DNA from: Mixta sp. Marseille-Q2659
GTDB taxonomy: Bacteria > Pseudomonadota > Gammaproteobacteria > Enterobacterales > Enterobacteriaceae
DNA length: 64,000 nucleotides
Assembly: GCF_940807255.1 (NCBI RefSeq)
Contig: NZ_CALNWY010000002.1
Location: 62,001-126,000 of the forward strand
Direction: 5' to 3'
Position 1 is the stretch's first letter. Each line of letters begins with the position of its first letter. Positions 42,914 to 52,197 of the stretch are shown here, in pieces. The notes beneath the pieces were generated by a model, which did not search any database, was not told the DNA's origin, and saw nothing but the letters and a program-made list of their open reading frames with translations. A program made the translations under genes and the position numbers.

Positions 42914-45349
42914 TCAGGACAAACTATGTTCGGTACGGGCGATAATGTCATCCTGCGCATCCGGTGACAGCGCGGTAAAGAAGGCGGAATAGCCCGCCAC
43001 CCTGACCACCAGATCGCGATACTGATCCGGATGCTTTTTCGCCGCAATCAGCGTGTCGCGCGAGACGATGTTGTACTGAATATGCCAGCCTTTATGATCC
43101 TCAAAGAAGGTACGCAGCAGCGCCATCAGCTTCAGGCGATCGCTTTCATTATCCAGCGTGGACGGATTCAGCTTCTGATTCAGCAACACGCCGCCAAGAA
43201 TCGAACCGGTCGGCAGCTTGCCGACCGAGCCGATCACCGCCGTCGGCCCCAGGTGATCGGTGCCGGAAGCGGGACTTGCGCCCTCCGCCAGCGGCGTTTT
43301 TGCCTTGCGTCCATCCGGCGTCGCCATGGTTTGTGCGCCGAACGGCACGTTCGCCGAAATAGAAGAGGTGCCAGCGTAATAGTTGCCGCCCGTCGGACCA
43401 CGGCCATAGCGCGGGTTGTGGTAGTTTTTCAGCTCGTCGATGTAAGTTTGATAAGCGCGCACCAGCAGCGTATCGACACTGTCGTCATCGTTGCCATATT
43501 TCGGCGCGCCGTTGATTAAGCGCTGGCGCAGCTGCTCGTGGTTTAAGCTGTCAAAGTTGGAGGCCAGCGCTTCCGCCAGCTGCTGCTGACCAATGATGCC
43601 TTGCTCGAAAACCAGCTTTTTCACTGCCGTCAGGCTGTTGCCAAGGTTGGCGATACCGACCTGTAAACCCGATACCCAGTCATATTTCGCCCCGCCCTGC
43701 TTAATGCTTTTGGCGCGTTCGATGCAGTCATCCACCAGCGCCGAGCAGAGAATATCGTGCGCGTTCTCTTCCAGCACGGTATCTACCACATATTCGATTT
43801 CGATCGATTTGCGCGTGTAGTAACGGATCTGGCTATCCCAGCAGGCCAGCACTTCTTCGAAGCTATTAAAGTTACCCTGCGACAGTGCTTTTTCCTGCGG
43901 CAGGAACACTTTGCCGCTGGTAGCGTCGCGTCCGCCTTCCAGCGCCGCCAGCATTACGCGGGCGAAGTTGATAAAGCTCATGCCAGTGCAGCGGTAGCCC
44001 CATTTGCCGCCAACAGCGGTTTCGATACAGCCGATGGCGGCATACTGATAAGCATCTTCCGGCGTAATGCCCAGCTTAATAAATTCCGGAATAACGATTT
44101 CATCATTGTTAAAGGCGGGCATCCCGAAGCCGCAGCGGATCACCTGCACGCAGGCGTCGAGGAAATCGTCGCTCATACCGGCGTGATAGCGCACGCTCAG
44201 ATTCGGCTGCGTAGAGCGCAGGCGGCCGCACGATTCCAGAATGGCATAGGAAAGCGGATTCACCGCGTCCACCCCTTTGCCGTCGATCAGGTTCTGACCG
44301 CCGATAGTGACGTTCTGATAAAGCGGACTGCCCGCAGAGGCTTTTGAGTGCGAGCCGGAGCGGATTTTATTGACCTCCAGCAGCTTCAGCCAGCAGCTTT
44401 GCAGCAATTCCATCGCCTGTTCGCGATCCAGCGTCTGCTCCAGCTCCACATCGCGGCGCCAGAACGGATAAAGATACTGATCCATGCGGCCAAAAGAGAC
44501 AGAGTGGCCGTTGGATTCAATTTGCAGGATCAGCTGGATAAAGTAGCAGAGCTGCAGCGCCTGCCAGAAATTCTGCGGCGGCTGATGGGCGATAACGTCG
44601 CAGTTTGTCGCGATGTTCAGCAGCTCGGCCCGGCGTGCGGCGCGATCTTCCTGCTGCGCCATCTGGCGCGCCAGGTCAGCAAAACGTTTGATATGATCGC
44701 TGACCGCTTCCAGCACGATAGCGATCGCTTTCAGGAACTGCTCGCCGTGCAGATCGTCCAGCACGGTAAGATTAAGGCGCGCGCGGCGTTCCGCCACTTT
44801 ATCGCGCAGGCCGTCCAGCCCTTTTTCCAGCAGCAGCGGGAAATTAACCGCCAGATGCGCGTCGCCGGAGGTCATATTCCCTTCGGCTTTGATAATGCCG
44901 GTCGCCAGCAGCGCCTGCTGTTCATGAGTAAACATGCCGTAGCAGCGATCCTGCACCGTCTGGCCGCGCCACCACGGACAGATTTCATGCAGCACGCGCT
45001 TATTCTCTTCCGAAACGGCAAAGCCGGCGCCGGGACGATCGGCAAGATCGTCGATCTCTTTTTCGATCCAGCTCACCGTGTATTCCGGGAAAATCGGCGC
45101 GGCGCGCACTTCGCTCGCCTGGTTGCCGATAATCAGCTCATCGTGCTTAATCCAGATGGTGCGGTTCGCCAGATGATGCGCCAGCGCCAGCGCGCGGCGT
45201 ACCGGCACCGGCTTATCCATATTTTCCTGATAGATTTTGGTGTAGTGCTGCGCGCGTTCGGTACAAACCGGCGGCTTAACAATATGTATTAACGCCTGTT
45301 TATGGGCCTTAATACGTTCGCTTAAGGTATCGAGTTTCAGCGTCGTCAT
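42914..45349 (-). CDS. ybiW: Glycyl-radical enzyme YbiW
   Basis: Anaerobic glycyl-radical enzyme of 811 residues, nearly collinear with E. coli YbiW (810). The thiyl-radical cysteine is in the loop AAIGCIETAVGG (about residue 450). The glycyl radical site is Gly786 in RVAGYSAFF, close to the C-terminus as required. The enzyme is activated by the radical-SAM protein encoded four bases upstream. It was long annotated as a formate acetyltransferase, but it lacks the adjacent Cys-Cys pair of pyruvate formate-lyase. Recent work, as I recall it, assigns YbiW as a lyase acting on 1,5-anhydroglucitol-6-phosphate, with FsaA cleaving the product. The divergent fsaA gene supports that link. Confidence 0.94.
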   Translation of the reverse strand: MTTLKLDTLSERIKAHKQALIHIVKPPVCTERAQHYTKIYQENMDKPVPVRRALALAHHLANRTIWIKHDELIIGNQASEVRAAPIFPEYTVSWIEKEIDDLADRPGAGFAVSEENKRVLHEICPWWRGQTVQDRCYGMFTHEQQALLATGIIKAEGNMTSGDAHLAVNFPLLLEKGLDGLRDKVAERRARLNLTVLDDLHGEQFLKAIAIVLEAVSDHIKRFADLARQMAQQEDRAARRAELLNIATNCDVIAHQPPQNFWQALQLCYFIQLILQIESNGHSVSFGRMDQYLYPFWRRDVELEQTLDREQAMELLQSCWLKLLEVNKIRSGSHSKASAGSPLYQNVTIGGQNLIDGKGVDAVNPLSYAILESCGRLRSTQPNLSVRYHAGMSDDFLDACVQVIRCGFGMPAFNNDEIVIPEFIKLGITPEDAYQYAAIGCIETAVGGKWGYRCTGMSFINFARVMLAALEGGRDATSGKVFLPQEKALSQGNFNSFEEVLACWDSQIRYYTRKSIEIEYVVDTVLEENAHDILCSALVDDCIERAKSIKQGGAKYDWVSGLQVGIANLGNSLTAVKKLVFEQGIIGQQQLAEALASNFDSLNHEQLRQRLINGAPKYGNDDDSVDTLLVRAYQTYIDELKNYHNPRYGRGPTGGNYYAGTSSISANVPFGAQTMATPDGRKAKTPLAEGASPASGTDHLGPTAVIGSVGKLPTGSILGGVLLNQKLNPSTLDNESDRLKLMALLRTFFEDHKGWHIQYNIVSRDTLIAAKKHPDQYRDLVVRVAGYSAFFTALSPDAQDDIIARTEHSLS

Positions 45350-45353
45350 CTTC

Positions 45354-46253
45354 TTATCCTCTCAGTGTCGCGGTCAGGCCTTTTTGCGTTGCGTATGTTT
45401 CAGCAAACGCGAGCAGCGCCGGGCTATCCAGCGGTTTATCCGGTGCCAGATAGGGCTGATTCAGCAAGGTATATTTGTTGATGCCTAAGGTGTGGTAAGG
45501 CAAAAAGTGGATTTCTTTGACGCCGAGTTCATCGGCGGCAAAGTTAACGATATCGGTAATGGATCGTTCATCGGCGTTAAATCCCTGAATCAGCGGCACC
45601 CGAATAACGATCTGTTTGCCAGTGGCGGCCAGCCGACGTAGATTGTTCAGTACGCGTTTTGCCGAGCCATCGGTCCATTGCTGGAAGATGGTCTCATCAA
45701 CATGCTTCAGATCCGCCAGAAAGAGATCGACCCACGGCAGCGAAGGCTCAACGTAGCGCCATGGCACGTGCAGACAGGTTTCCACGGCGGTATGGATCCC
45801 TTCTTCATGACACTGACGGAACAGCGTGGCCGCCAGTTCGGGATTCATAAAAGGCTCGCCGCCGGAAAGCGTAACGCCGCCTGCGCTGCGCTGATAGAAA
45901 GGTCGATCGCGTCTGACAACCGCCATGATCTCTGCAACATCTTTTTCCTCGCCGCATACCGTCAGCGCCAGCGTCGGGCAGCAGTTTTCCAGCGCGGCGA
46001 TATGTTCCGGCTCGATTTTTTCTCTTTGGATTAGCAGGCCGTTTACTGTTTTCTCAATCACGTCCGGCGCCGCCTGTTGACATAAACGGCACGCTTCCAG
46101 ACAGAGCCGGGCGTCATACAGCAGATCTTTATGGCGTGAGCGGCTTTCAGGGTTCTGGCACCAGCGGCATCCCAGCGAGCAGCCTTTCAGAAATACCACG
46201 GTACGAATACCGGGGCCGTCGTGAGTGGAATAACGCTGGATATTAAAAATCAT
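45354..46253 (-). CDS. pflE: Glycyl-radical enzyme activase (YbiY/PflE)
   Basis: Radical-SAM activating enzyme of 299 residues that installs the glycyl radical on YbiW. The 4Fe-4S motif CxxxCxxC is Cys25, Cys29 and Cys32 ([11 protein letters not shown]). An inserted Cys-containing segment follows (about residues 50-90, [10 protein letters not shown] and later CCPTL), as in activases carrying extra ferredoxin-like clusters. The SAM-binding GGEP motif is visible in [12 protein letters not shown]. It is the first gene of the pflE-ybiW operon and diverges from fsaA across 138 bases. It works only under anoxic conditions. Confidence 0.93.
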   Translation of the reverse strand: MIFNIQRYSTHDGPGIRTVVFLKGCSLGCRWCQNPESRSRHKDLLYDARLCLEACRLCQQAAPDVIEKTVNGLLIQREKIEPEHIAALENCCPTLALTVCGEEKDVAEIMAVVRRDRPFYQRSAGGVTLSGGEPFMNPELAATLFRQCHEEGIHTAVETCLHVPWRYVEPSLPWVDLFLADLKHVDETIFQQWTDGSAKRVLNNLRRLAATGKQIVIRVPLIQGFNADERSITDIVNFAADELGVKEIHFLPYHTLGINKYTLLNQPYLAPDKPLDSPALLAFAETYATQKGLTATLRG

Positions 46254-46391
46254 AAAGCCACCTCATCTTTCGTTTGAAGATTAGATAGCTTTCGAAAGAA
46301 AGTGATATTGATGCCTGTCAATAAAAAAGGCGGCCCTGCAGATATACTCAACGAAATTTGCTAAACATCACGATTTCTTAAGGAGTCAGTT

Positions 46392-47054
46392 ATGGAACTC
46401 TATCTCGATACCTCGGATGTCGCGGCGGTCAAACGCCTGGCGCCCATTTTTCCGCTGGCTGGCGTCACCACCAATCCCAGCATTATCGCCAGCGGCAAAA
46501 AGCCGATTAATGTGGTGCTGCCTGAGCTACAGGAGGCGCTGGGCGGCCGGGGCCGTCTGTTTGCCCAGGTGATGGCGACGGAAGCGGGACAGATGGTGGC
46601 AGAAGCCAAAAAACTGCGCGCCATTATTCCCGATCTGGTGGTTAAGGTGCCGGTAACTGCCCAGGGCCTGGCGGCGATTAAATTGCTTAAGGCAGAAGGC
46701 ATTCCCACGCTGGGGACGGCGGTTTACGGCGCGGCGCAGGGTTTGCTGGCGGCGCTGGCGGGCGCAGACTATATCGCGCCCTATGTGAACCGCGTTGATG
46801 CACAGGGCGGCGACGGCATCCAGACGGTAAAAGAACTTCAGCAGTTGCTGACGCTGCATGCGCCAGGCGCAAAAGTGCTGGCGGCCAGTTTTAAAACGCC
46901 GCGCCAGGCGCTGGATTGCCTGCTCACAGGCTGCGAAGCCATTACGCTGCCGCTGGATGTGGCGGAGCAGATGATCGCGACGCCAGCCGTGACCGCCGCC
47001 GTCACGAAGTTTGAGCAGGACTGGCTGGCCGCTTTTGGGGTGCCGGGCCTGTAA
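46392..47054 (+). CDS. fsaA: Fructose-6-phosphate aldolase FsaA
   Basis: Class I aldolase of the transaldolase family, 220 residues, the E. coli FsaA length. The Schiff-base lysine is Lys85 ([12 protein letters not shown]). The N-terminal strand [10 protein letters not shown] and the loop GVTTNPSII are diagnostic. It cleaves fructose-6-phosphate and 1-deoxy analogues to glyceraldehyde-3-phosphate and dihydroxyacetone or hydroxyacetone. It is divergent from pflE-ybiW; the shared intergenic region probably coordinates them. AAGGAG precedes the ATG and a terminator follows. Confidence 0.95.
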   Translation: MELYLDTSDVAAVKRLAPIFPLAGVTTNPSIIASGKKPINVVLPELQEALGGRGRLFAQVMATEAGQMVAEAKKLRAIIPDLVVKVPVTAQGLAAIKLLKAEGIPTLGTAVYGAAQGLLAALAGADYIAPYVNRVDAQGGDGIQTVKELQQLLTLHAPGAKVLAASFKTPRQALDCLLTGCEAITLPLDVAEQMIATPAVTAAVTKFEQDWLAAFGVPGL

Positions 47055-47070
47055 GCCGCTTTTCCACTCT

Positions 47071-47094
47071 GGAGAGCTGCTTTCGTAGCTCTCC
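47071..47094 (+). terminator. Terminator after fsaA
   Basis: A hairpin with arms GGAGAGCT and AGCTCTCC around GCTTTCGT, then a pyrimidine-rich stretch. Confidence 0.75.
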
Positions 47095-47293
47095 TGTCCT
47101 CTCTTTCATTAGGTACTCTGTTTCATTTCCTCTTTCTGCATGACGCCTTTCATCGCTAGCTGAACGGCTAAACCGCGATCTTTTTCACAAAATTCCGTTA
47201 TCAATTCTGCTACATTTCGTCAACTATCTTACGAATGAAAGAAATTAACCTTCATTCAGTTAATGCCACATAACCTTGCCTGCGGAGAAGACC

Positions 47294-48562
47294 ATGACGA
47301 CATCCTTTTCTTCCTTAACCTTACCTGATGATTACAAAAAGAATATTGTTGAAATGAAACGCGCCATGCGCGCACAAATCGGCGACATAGCAGGCCTGTT
47401 TCGCCAGGTTTGCGACAAAATCGAAACGGAAATCGCAGCGGCGCGTGAAGAAGAGAAGCGAAACGGCAGCGCCTGGCCAGAAATAAGCTATGCGGATCTG
47501 GCGGCGGGGAAAGTTTCACCGCAGCAGATAGCGCAAATCAAGCGGCGCGGCTGTTTGGTGGTGCGACAAACCTTTAGCCGGGAGAGCGCGCTGGAGATGG
47601 ATCGCTCGATGCTGAACTATCTCGATGAAAACCATTTTGATGAAGTCTATCGCGGGCCAGGCGATAACTTCTTTGGTTCGCTGGAGGCGTCACGCCCGGA
47701 GATTTATCCCATCTACTGGTCAAAAGCGCAGATGAGCGCGCGCCAAAGCGAGCAGATGGCGGCCACGCAATCTTTTCTTAATCGTCTGTGGCATTTTCAG
47801 CAGGCGGGCGGCAGCTGGTTTAACCCGGACGTCAATATTATCTATCCCGACCGCATTCGTCGTCGTCCACCGGGCACCACGTCAAAAGGACTGGGCGCGC
47901 ATACCGATTCCGGCGCGCTGGAGCGCTGGCTGCTGCCCGCTTATCAAAAAGTCTTCCGCAAAATCTTTACTAACCGCTTTGCTGAGTACGATCCCTGGGA
48001 TGCGGCTTACCGTCCTGAGGTAAACGAATATGATGTCGCGAACACCACCAAATGTTCGGCGTTTCGTACCTTCCAGGGCTGGACGGCACTATCGGATATG
48101 CTGAGCGGGCAGGGTTTGCTGCATGTGGTGCCGGTGCCGGAAGCGATGGCTTATGTGCTGCTGCGCCCTTTGCTGGACGATGTGCCGGAAGATGAGCTGT
48201 GCGGCGTAGCGCCGGGGCGCGTACTGCCGGTTTCCGAGAAGTGGCATCCTCATTTAATTGCCGGACTTTGCTCTATTCCTGCGGTTCAGGCGGGAGATTC
48301 CGTCTGGTGGCATTGCGATGTGATTCATTCCGTGGCGCCGGTGGAAAACCAACAGGGCTGGGGCAACGTTATGTATATTCCGGCGGCGCCGATGTGTGAG
48401 AAAAATCTGGCCTATGCCCACAGCGTGCGCAACGCGCTGGAGAAAGGCGCTTCGCCCGCCGACTTCCCGCAGGAAGATTACGAACAGGCGTGGGCAAACC
48501 GTTTTCAGCTAAGCGATCTTAATATCAACGGGCGACGCGCTCTGGGAATGGAAGAGAACTGA
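47294..48562 (+). CDS. ybiU: YbiU, DUF1479 non-heme iron dioxygenase-like protein
   Basis: A 422-residue protein strongly similar to E. coli YbiU (421) over its whole length, for example PGDNFFGSLEASRPEIYPIYW and GAHTDSGALERWLLPAYQ. The HTD in GLGAHTDSG and the His in WWHCDVIHSVAPV are spaced like the HxD...H iron site of 2-oxoglutarate dioxygenases. The substrate is unknown. ATG 47294 follows GGAG six bases upstream; an in-frame TTG at 47276 is not preferred. In E. coli the gene also lies beside ybiV, ybiW and fsaA, so the whole cluster is conserved. Confidence 0.93.
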   Translation: MTTSFSSLTLPDDYKKNIVEMKRAMRAQIGDIAGLFRQVCDKIETEIAAAREEEKRNGSAWPEISYADLAAGKVSPQQIAQIKRRGCLVVRQTFSRESALEMDRSMLNYLDENHFDEVYRGPGDNFFGSLEASRPEIYPIYWSKAQMSARQSEQMAATQSFLNRLWHFQQAGGSWFNPDVNIIYPDRIRRRPPGTTSKGLGAHTDSGALERWLLPAYQKVFRKIFTNRFAEYDPWDAAYRPEVNEYDVANTTKCSAFRTFQGWTALSDMLSGQGLLHVVPVPEAMAYVLLRPLLDDVPEDELCGVAPGRVLPVSEKWHPHLIAGLCSIPAVQAGDSVWWHCDVIHSVAPVENQQGWGNVMYIPAAPMCEKNLAYAHSVRNALEKGASPADFPQEDYEQAWANRFQLSDLNINGRRALGMEEN

Positions 48563-48571
48563 GTTCGGCTG

Positions 48572-48605
48572 AGGGCTTCTTAATGGAGAAAGAAGCCCTT
48601 TATTT
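48572..48605 (+). terminator. Terminator after ybiU
   Basis: Perfect arms AGGGCTTCTT and AAGAAGCCCT around an eight-base loop, followed by TTATTT. Confidence 0.9.
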
Positions 48606-48682
48606 GCTGACTTCGCGTCAAATGTGATCCCACGGCGATTTTGTTATACTCCCCTCCCCCGAAACCGAAGGTGAGACGTGAG

Positions 48683-49447
48683 ATGAACGCAAGGCAATTA
48701 CAGATAGTTCAGCTGGTTAATGAACGAGGAAGCGTTAGCGTCAGCGAACTGTCCCGTATTACGCAGGTTTCAGAAGTGACTGTTCGCCAGGATTTAAATA
48801 TGCTGGAAAAAGGCAGCTATCTGAAACGCGTTCACGGTTCCGCCGTCTCGCTGGAAAGCGATAATGTCGAAGCAAGAATGCAGGCGCGCTTTCCATTGAA
48901 GCAAGGCCTGGCGGAATATGCCGCCTCACTGGTCAATGCCGGGGAATCGGTTTTTATTGAAGGGGGCAGCACTAATGCGCTGCTGGCCCGCTATCTGGCG
49001 GATGACGACAGCATTACGATTGTTACCGTCAGCCATTATATTGCCGGCATATTAAAAAACTCGCGCTGTGAAGTGATTGTACTGGGCGGGCTGTATCAAA
49101 AAAGCAGTGAATCCGTGGTTGGCCCTTTAACGCGCAGCTGTATTCAGCAGGTGCATTTTCAAAAAGCTTTTATTGGTATCGACGGCTGGCATTCCGACAC
49201 CGGTTTTACCGGCAAAAATATGCTGCGCAGCGATATTGTAAATGCGGTTATGGCAAAAGATATTGAAAGTTTTGCCTTAACGGACTCGTCTAAATTCGGC
49301 CTGATCCATCCCTATCCGCTCGCGCTGGATAAACCTTTCCGCCATCTGATTACGGATGAAGGTTTATTACCGGAATATCGTTCAGCGCTGGAAAAAGCAC
49401 ATACGCGCGTTCATCTGGTGCCGGAAAAAATAAGCGGCGTGGCGTGA
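48683..49447 (+). CDS. yciT: YciT, DeoR-family transcriptional regulator
   Basis: A DeoR/GlpR-type regulator of 254 residues from ATG 48683. The N-terminal winged helix is RQLQIVQLVNERGSVSVSELSRITQVSEVTVRQDLNMLE. The effector domain follows with IEGGSTNALLARYL, VVGPLTRSCIQQVHFQKAFIGIDGWH and LTDSSKFG. The match to E. coli YciT is extensive. DeoR-family effectors are usually sugar phosphates; YciT has been tied to osmotic stress responses. The start codon was chosen at the winged-helix beginning; an upstream frame to 48641 adds only a Pro-rich segment. Its neighbours differ from E. coli, because the next 6 kb hold an accessory operon. Confidence 0.9.
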   Translation: MNARQLQIVQLVNERGSVSVSELSRITQVSEVTVRQDLNMLEKGSYLKRVHGSAVSLESDNVEARMQARFPLKQGLAEYAASLVNAGESVFIEGGSTNALLARYLADDDSITIVTVSHYIAGILKNSRCEVIVLGGLYQKSSESVVGPLTRSCIQQVHFQKAFIGIDGWHSDTGFTGKNMLRSDIVNAVMAKDIESFALTDSSKFGLIHPYPLALDKPFRHLITDEGLLPEYRSALEKAHTRVHLVPEKISGVA

Positions 49448-49480
49448 GGAATGATAGATTTTATTTTCAGCAAGAACAGC

Positions 49481-49523
49481 GAGCCGCGTTGAACGGCTCT
49501 GTCGGTAAAACCGTTATCAACGG
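49481..49523. terminator. Double hairpin between yciT and the helicase operon
   Basis: GAGCCG/CGGCTC (49481-49499) and ACCGTT/AACGGT (49509-49523) form two stems in the convergent gap. They probably end transcription from both sides. Confidence 0.6.
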
Positions 49524-49545
49524 TTCCCTCTGTGAATAAAAGCGC

Positions 49546-52197
49546 TTATTTCTTTTTAAACGTTGCCGGATAAGGATCCTGCAACTGCGTATTATCCGGC
49601 TGGCGCAGCCACCGCTGTAATTCTGTCTCGCTGTTACGCAGATTAATTTCACGATTAAACGTCGGCTGCTCACAGGCGTCCAGCTTTTCCTCAACGCTCC
49701 GTTTCAAACGCAAAAATGAAGCCAGCTGATCCTCATCGAAACTCCCCGCCAGATAGGGATAGTGAATATCCAGCGTGGCGCTGCCCTGCTCCCGCAGCAT
49801 CGCGTTGACCTGCCCGAACAACCTGTCAACACGCCCTACCCGTTGCTCATTATCTCCCGGCGTCCAGGCGATGCCGTAATGGTGAACCTTATGGCAATTA
49901 AGGTGCAGGTTAACGCCCTCCTGAAGTACCGAGGTTGCGACCAGCGTATTGGGATAAAAAGGGCTATTAAAACCGATGATCAATCGCTCACGGTTATCAG
50001 ACTGACCGCTGGCATACCAGGCCGGGCTGTTAAGGCTTACCAACTCACGCCAGGGATGATCGGCCCCATCCAGCTGGTGTTCGGCGATTTTCTCACACAG
50101 CGTTTCAAAGGTTTCAATGGCGGCGATAAAGTAGTTCAGCATCAGCGAATCGGGCAGCTTTTTAGCTACCCACTGGGTAAAACTGAAATAGCGTTTTTGC
50201 ACATCGCTTTCCTGCCGTGTCCGATTCAGTTCGGTGAACCAACAGTAAAGCTCGACCATGACTGGACTGGCAAACAGATAGCCGGCACGCAGGTAGTTGC
50301 CGAAGTTTTCCAGAATACGCGAATCTTTTGCTTTCCATGCGCGCAGCTGGTTCCGGCTTTTTTCCGGCAGTAAGCAATACATCAGTCCCCAGGCCGTCGG
50401 GAGTGGCTGTTGATAGTCATTCACAGCTCTGTCAGAAGGTTTCCCTTTGGCCTGACGCGCATCTTTTGCCGCATCGCTGTAGCTTTCTCGCTGCTTGCGA
50501 TCGTGACGGCCTTCACGCGGTTTCAGGTAGTACCAATGGTATTCGCCTTTTTCATAATCTGAAGCTGGCTCCAGAAAAAGCGAAAACAGGCTCTCCGGGC
50601 GACGAAAACGCAGGCTTACTTTGGTGCAGTCGGTCTGCTTCTTCTCCTCCCGCTTGACCACAAACAGTTCGGCGATTTGACTGGCAATTTTCTTATCGCC
50701 TTCATTCTGCTCCTGCTCTTCAGCACGTTCGGAATCGATCTCCACCATATTTTCATCGTGCTGAATGTCCTGACGGTTAACGATACGGTTGAACATCTGC
50801 CGTGACCAGTGCTGTTTCCGCCATGCATTCAGCGTTTTTTCCAGCGCATCCGGCACCAGAACGGAAAGGATTTTCCGCGCCATCGTCTCATCATATCCGG
50901 CATTAATACGCTGAGTCAGTTCACGCACCGACGGAATGCGCCGGACAAAAACCAGATGCTTATTGTTACTGATGATTTGTCTGCGTTCAAAAAGCGCCTC
51001 CGGTACGCAGTCTTTGACGATAGCGTCATATTTAGGATGGTCAGGAAAGCGGTGATAGATGTCATGAAACTGACGGGCTAATTTTTTTAGCAGGTCGCTG
51101 TCCGGGGCGTTGTTAAAATCTTTACGCGAGGGTTCTTCATCAGCCTCGCTCGTACTTTTTTCCTCCAGCGACTGGCTGCCGACAGATTCGAAACCTTCCA
51201 GATAACCATACAGAAAGGCGCGCTTTTCGCCGCCTTCAAGGTGATCCGCGACCAGTTGCTGCTGGTAAAAAGCGAAAAATAGTTCGGCATCGGGGCTGGC
51301 AGAAAAATCAACGGGCGTTGCCTGTTCCCGTCGATATTGATATTTATTGAAACTCCTGCCCTCTTTGCCGCGCATCTGGCGCAGACGGCGAATACCATAG
51401 GTTTTCATCAACGCGCTAATATCGGTTTCGCTGAACGTTGCAGGTAGCCTGGTAAAGTAGCTGAAAATATCGTAGATATTGCGCGCAGCGGAGTGATTGG
51501 GCGTTGCCGTCAGCAGCAGCGCTTTTTCTCCCAGCCGGTCACCTTCTTTACCAAAAAAGCCTTCCGCCGCCATGTTGCGCTGTGAGCGTCCGCGGTTACG
51601 CAAGTAGTGCGCCTCATCAATAATGATAAGATCGAACTGCCCTATCGCCTTTTTAATTTGTCGGCGATAGCGCTCTCCTTCCTCCTCCGCTTTATCCAGT
51701 AGATTGCTCGTTTTATCTTTTACCAGCCCGCTTAACGAATGAATGGTGGCGAGATAAAAATGGCAGGGATTTTTCTCCACGGACGTTGCCAGCGCTTCCA
51801 GCCGGGTGAACAGTGTGGGCTGATACCGGCTCTTCTCCGGCTTCTGAAATTCCGCTGTAGCCCGATAATGCTTGTCAAAAAAGGTGGTGAACTCCTTCTG
51901 CCAGTTGTGGCAGATGCTACGGTTTGGCGCCATCACCAGTATTCTGGCATCAGGCCGCTGCTGCCACAGCCACAGCATCACGCCAATGGCCTGGTAGGTT
52001 TTGCCCATGCCAACCTCATCTGCCAGCAGCGCCAGCGCGTTTTCCGCCAGCAGGTTCCACAACCCGGCCACGCCTTCCACCTGCTTTGCCGCCATTGAAC
52101 TGTCGCTCTTGCAGTAATGCCACGTCGGGTTTGCCGCATCGAAGTTCATCACCTTTGATACCTGTTCCGGCTTAATGCGCTGCCACCGTTTACTCAT
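49546..52197 (-). CDS. SNF2/DEAH-type helicase (third gene of putative defence operon)
   Basis: Superfamily 2 ATPase, 883 residues from ATG 52197. RecA domain 1 has Walker A ADEVGMGKT, DEAH (IIIDEAHYLRNRGRSQRNM) near residue 194 and motif III LTATP. A long insertion of about 400 residues separates it from RecA domain 2, which has TSVLQEGVNLH (motif V) and QRVGRVDRLFGQ (motif VI). This layout is seen in Swi2/Snf2-like translocases that move on double-stranded DNA (RapA, HepA, DISARM DrmD). The start overlaps the end of the phospholipase-D-like gene by eight bases. No methylase or DUF1998 partner is present. The insertion is highly charged (EERAEEQEQNEGDKKI) and may hold partner contacts. Confidence 0.85.
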   Translation of the reverse strand: MSKRWQRIKPEQVSKVMNFDAANPTWHYCKSDSSMAAKQVEGVAGLWNLLAENALALLADEVGMGKTYQAIGVMLWLWQQRPDARILVMAPNRSICHNWQKEFTTFFDKHYRATAEFQKPEKSRYQPTLFTRLEALATSVEKNPCHFYLATIHSLSGLVKDKTSNLLDKAEEEGERYRRQIKKAIGQFDLIIIDEAHYLRNRGRSQRNMAAEGFFGKEGDRLGEKALLLTATPNHSAARNIYDIFSYFTRLPATFSETDISALMKTYGIRRLRQMRGKEGRSFNKYQYRREQATPVDFSASPDAELFFAFYQQQLVADHLEGGEKRAFLYGYLEGFESVGSQSLEEKSTSEADEEPSRKDFNNAPDSDLLKKLARQFHDIYHRFPDHPKYDAIVKDCVPEALFERRQIISNNKHLVFVRRIPSVRELTQRINAGYDETMARKILSVLVPDALEKTLNAWRKQHWSRQMFNRIVNRQDIQHDENMVEIDSERAEEQEQNEGDKKIASQIAELFVVKREEKKQTDCTKVSLRFRRPESLFSLFLEPASDYEKGEYHWYYLKPREGRHDRKQRESYSDAAKDARQAKGKPSDRAVNDYQQPLPTAWGLMYCLLPEKSRNQLRAWKAKDSRILENFGNYLRAGYLFASPVMVELYCWFTELNRTRQESDVQKRYFSFTQWVAKKLPDSLMLNYFIAAIETFETLCEKIAEHQLDGADHPWRELVSLNSPAWYASGQSDNRERLIIGFNSPFYPNTLVATSVLQEGVNLHLNCHKVHHYGIAWTPGDNEQRVGRVDRLFGQVNAMLREQGSATLDIHYPYLAGSFDEDQLASFLRLKRSVEEKLDACEQPTFNREINLRNSETELQRWLRQPDNTQLQDPYPATFKKK

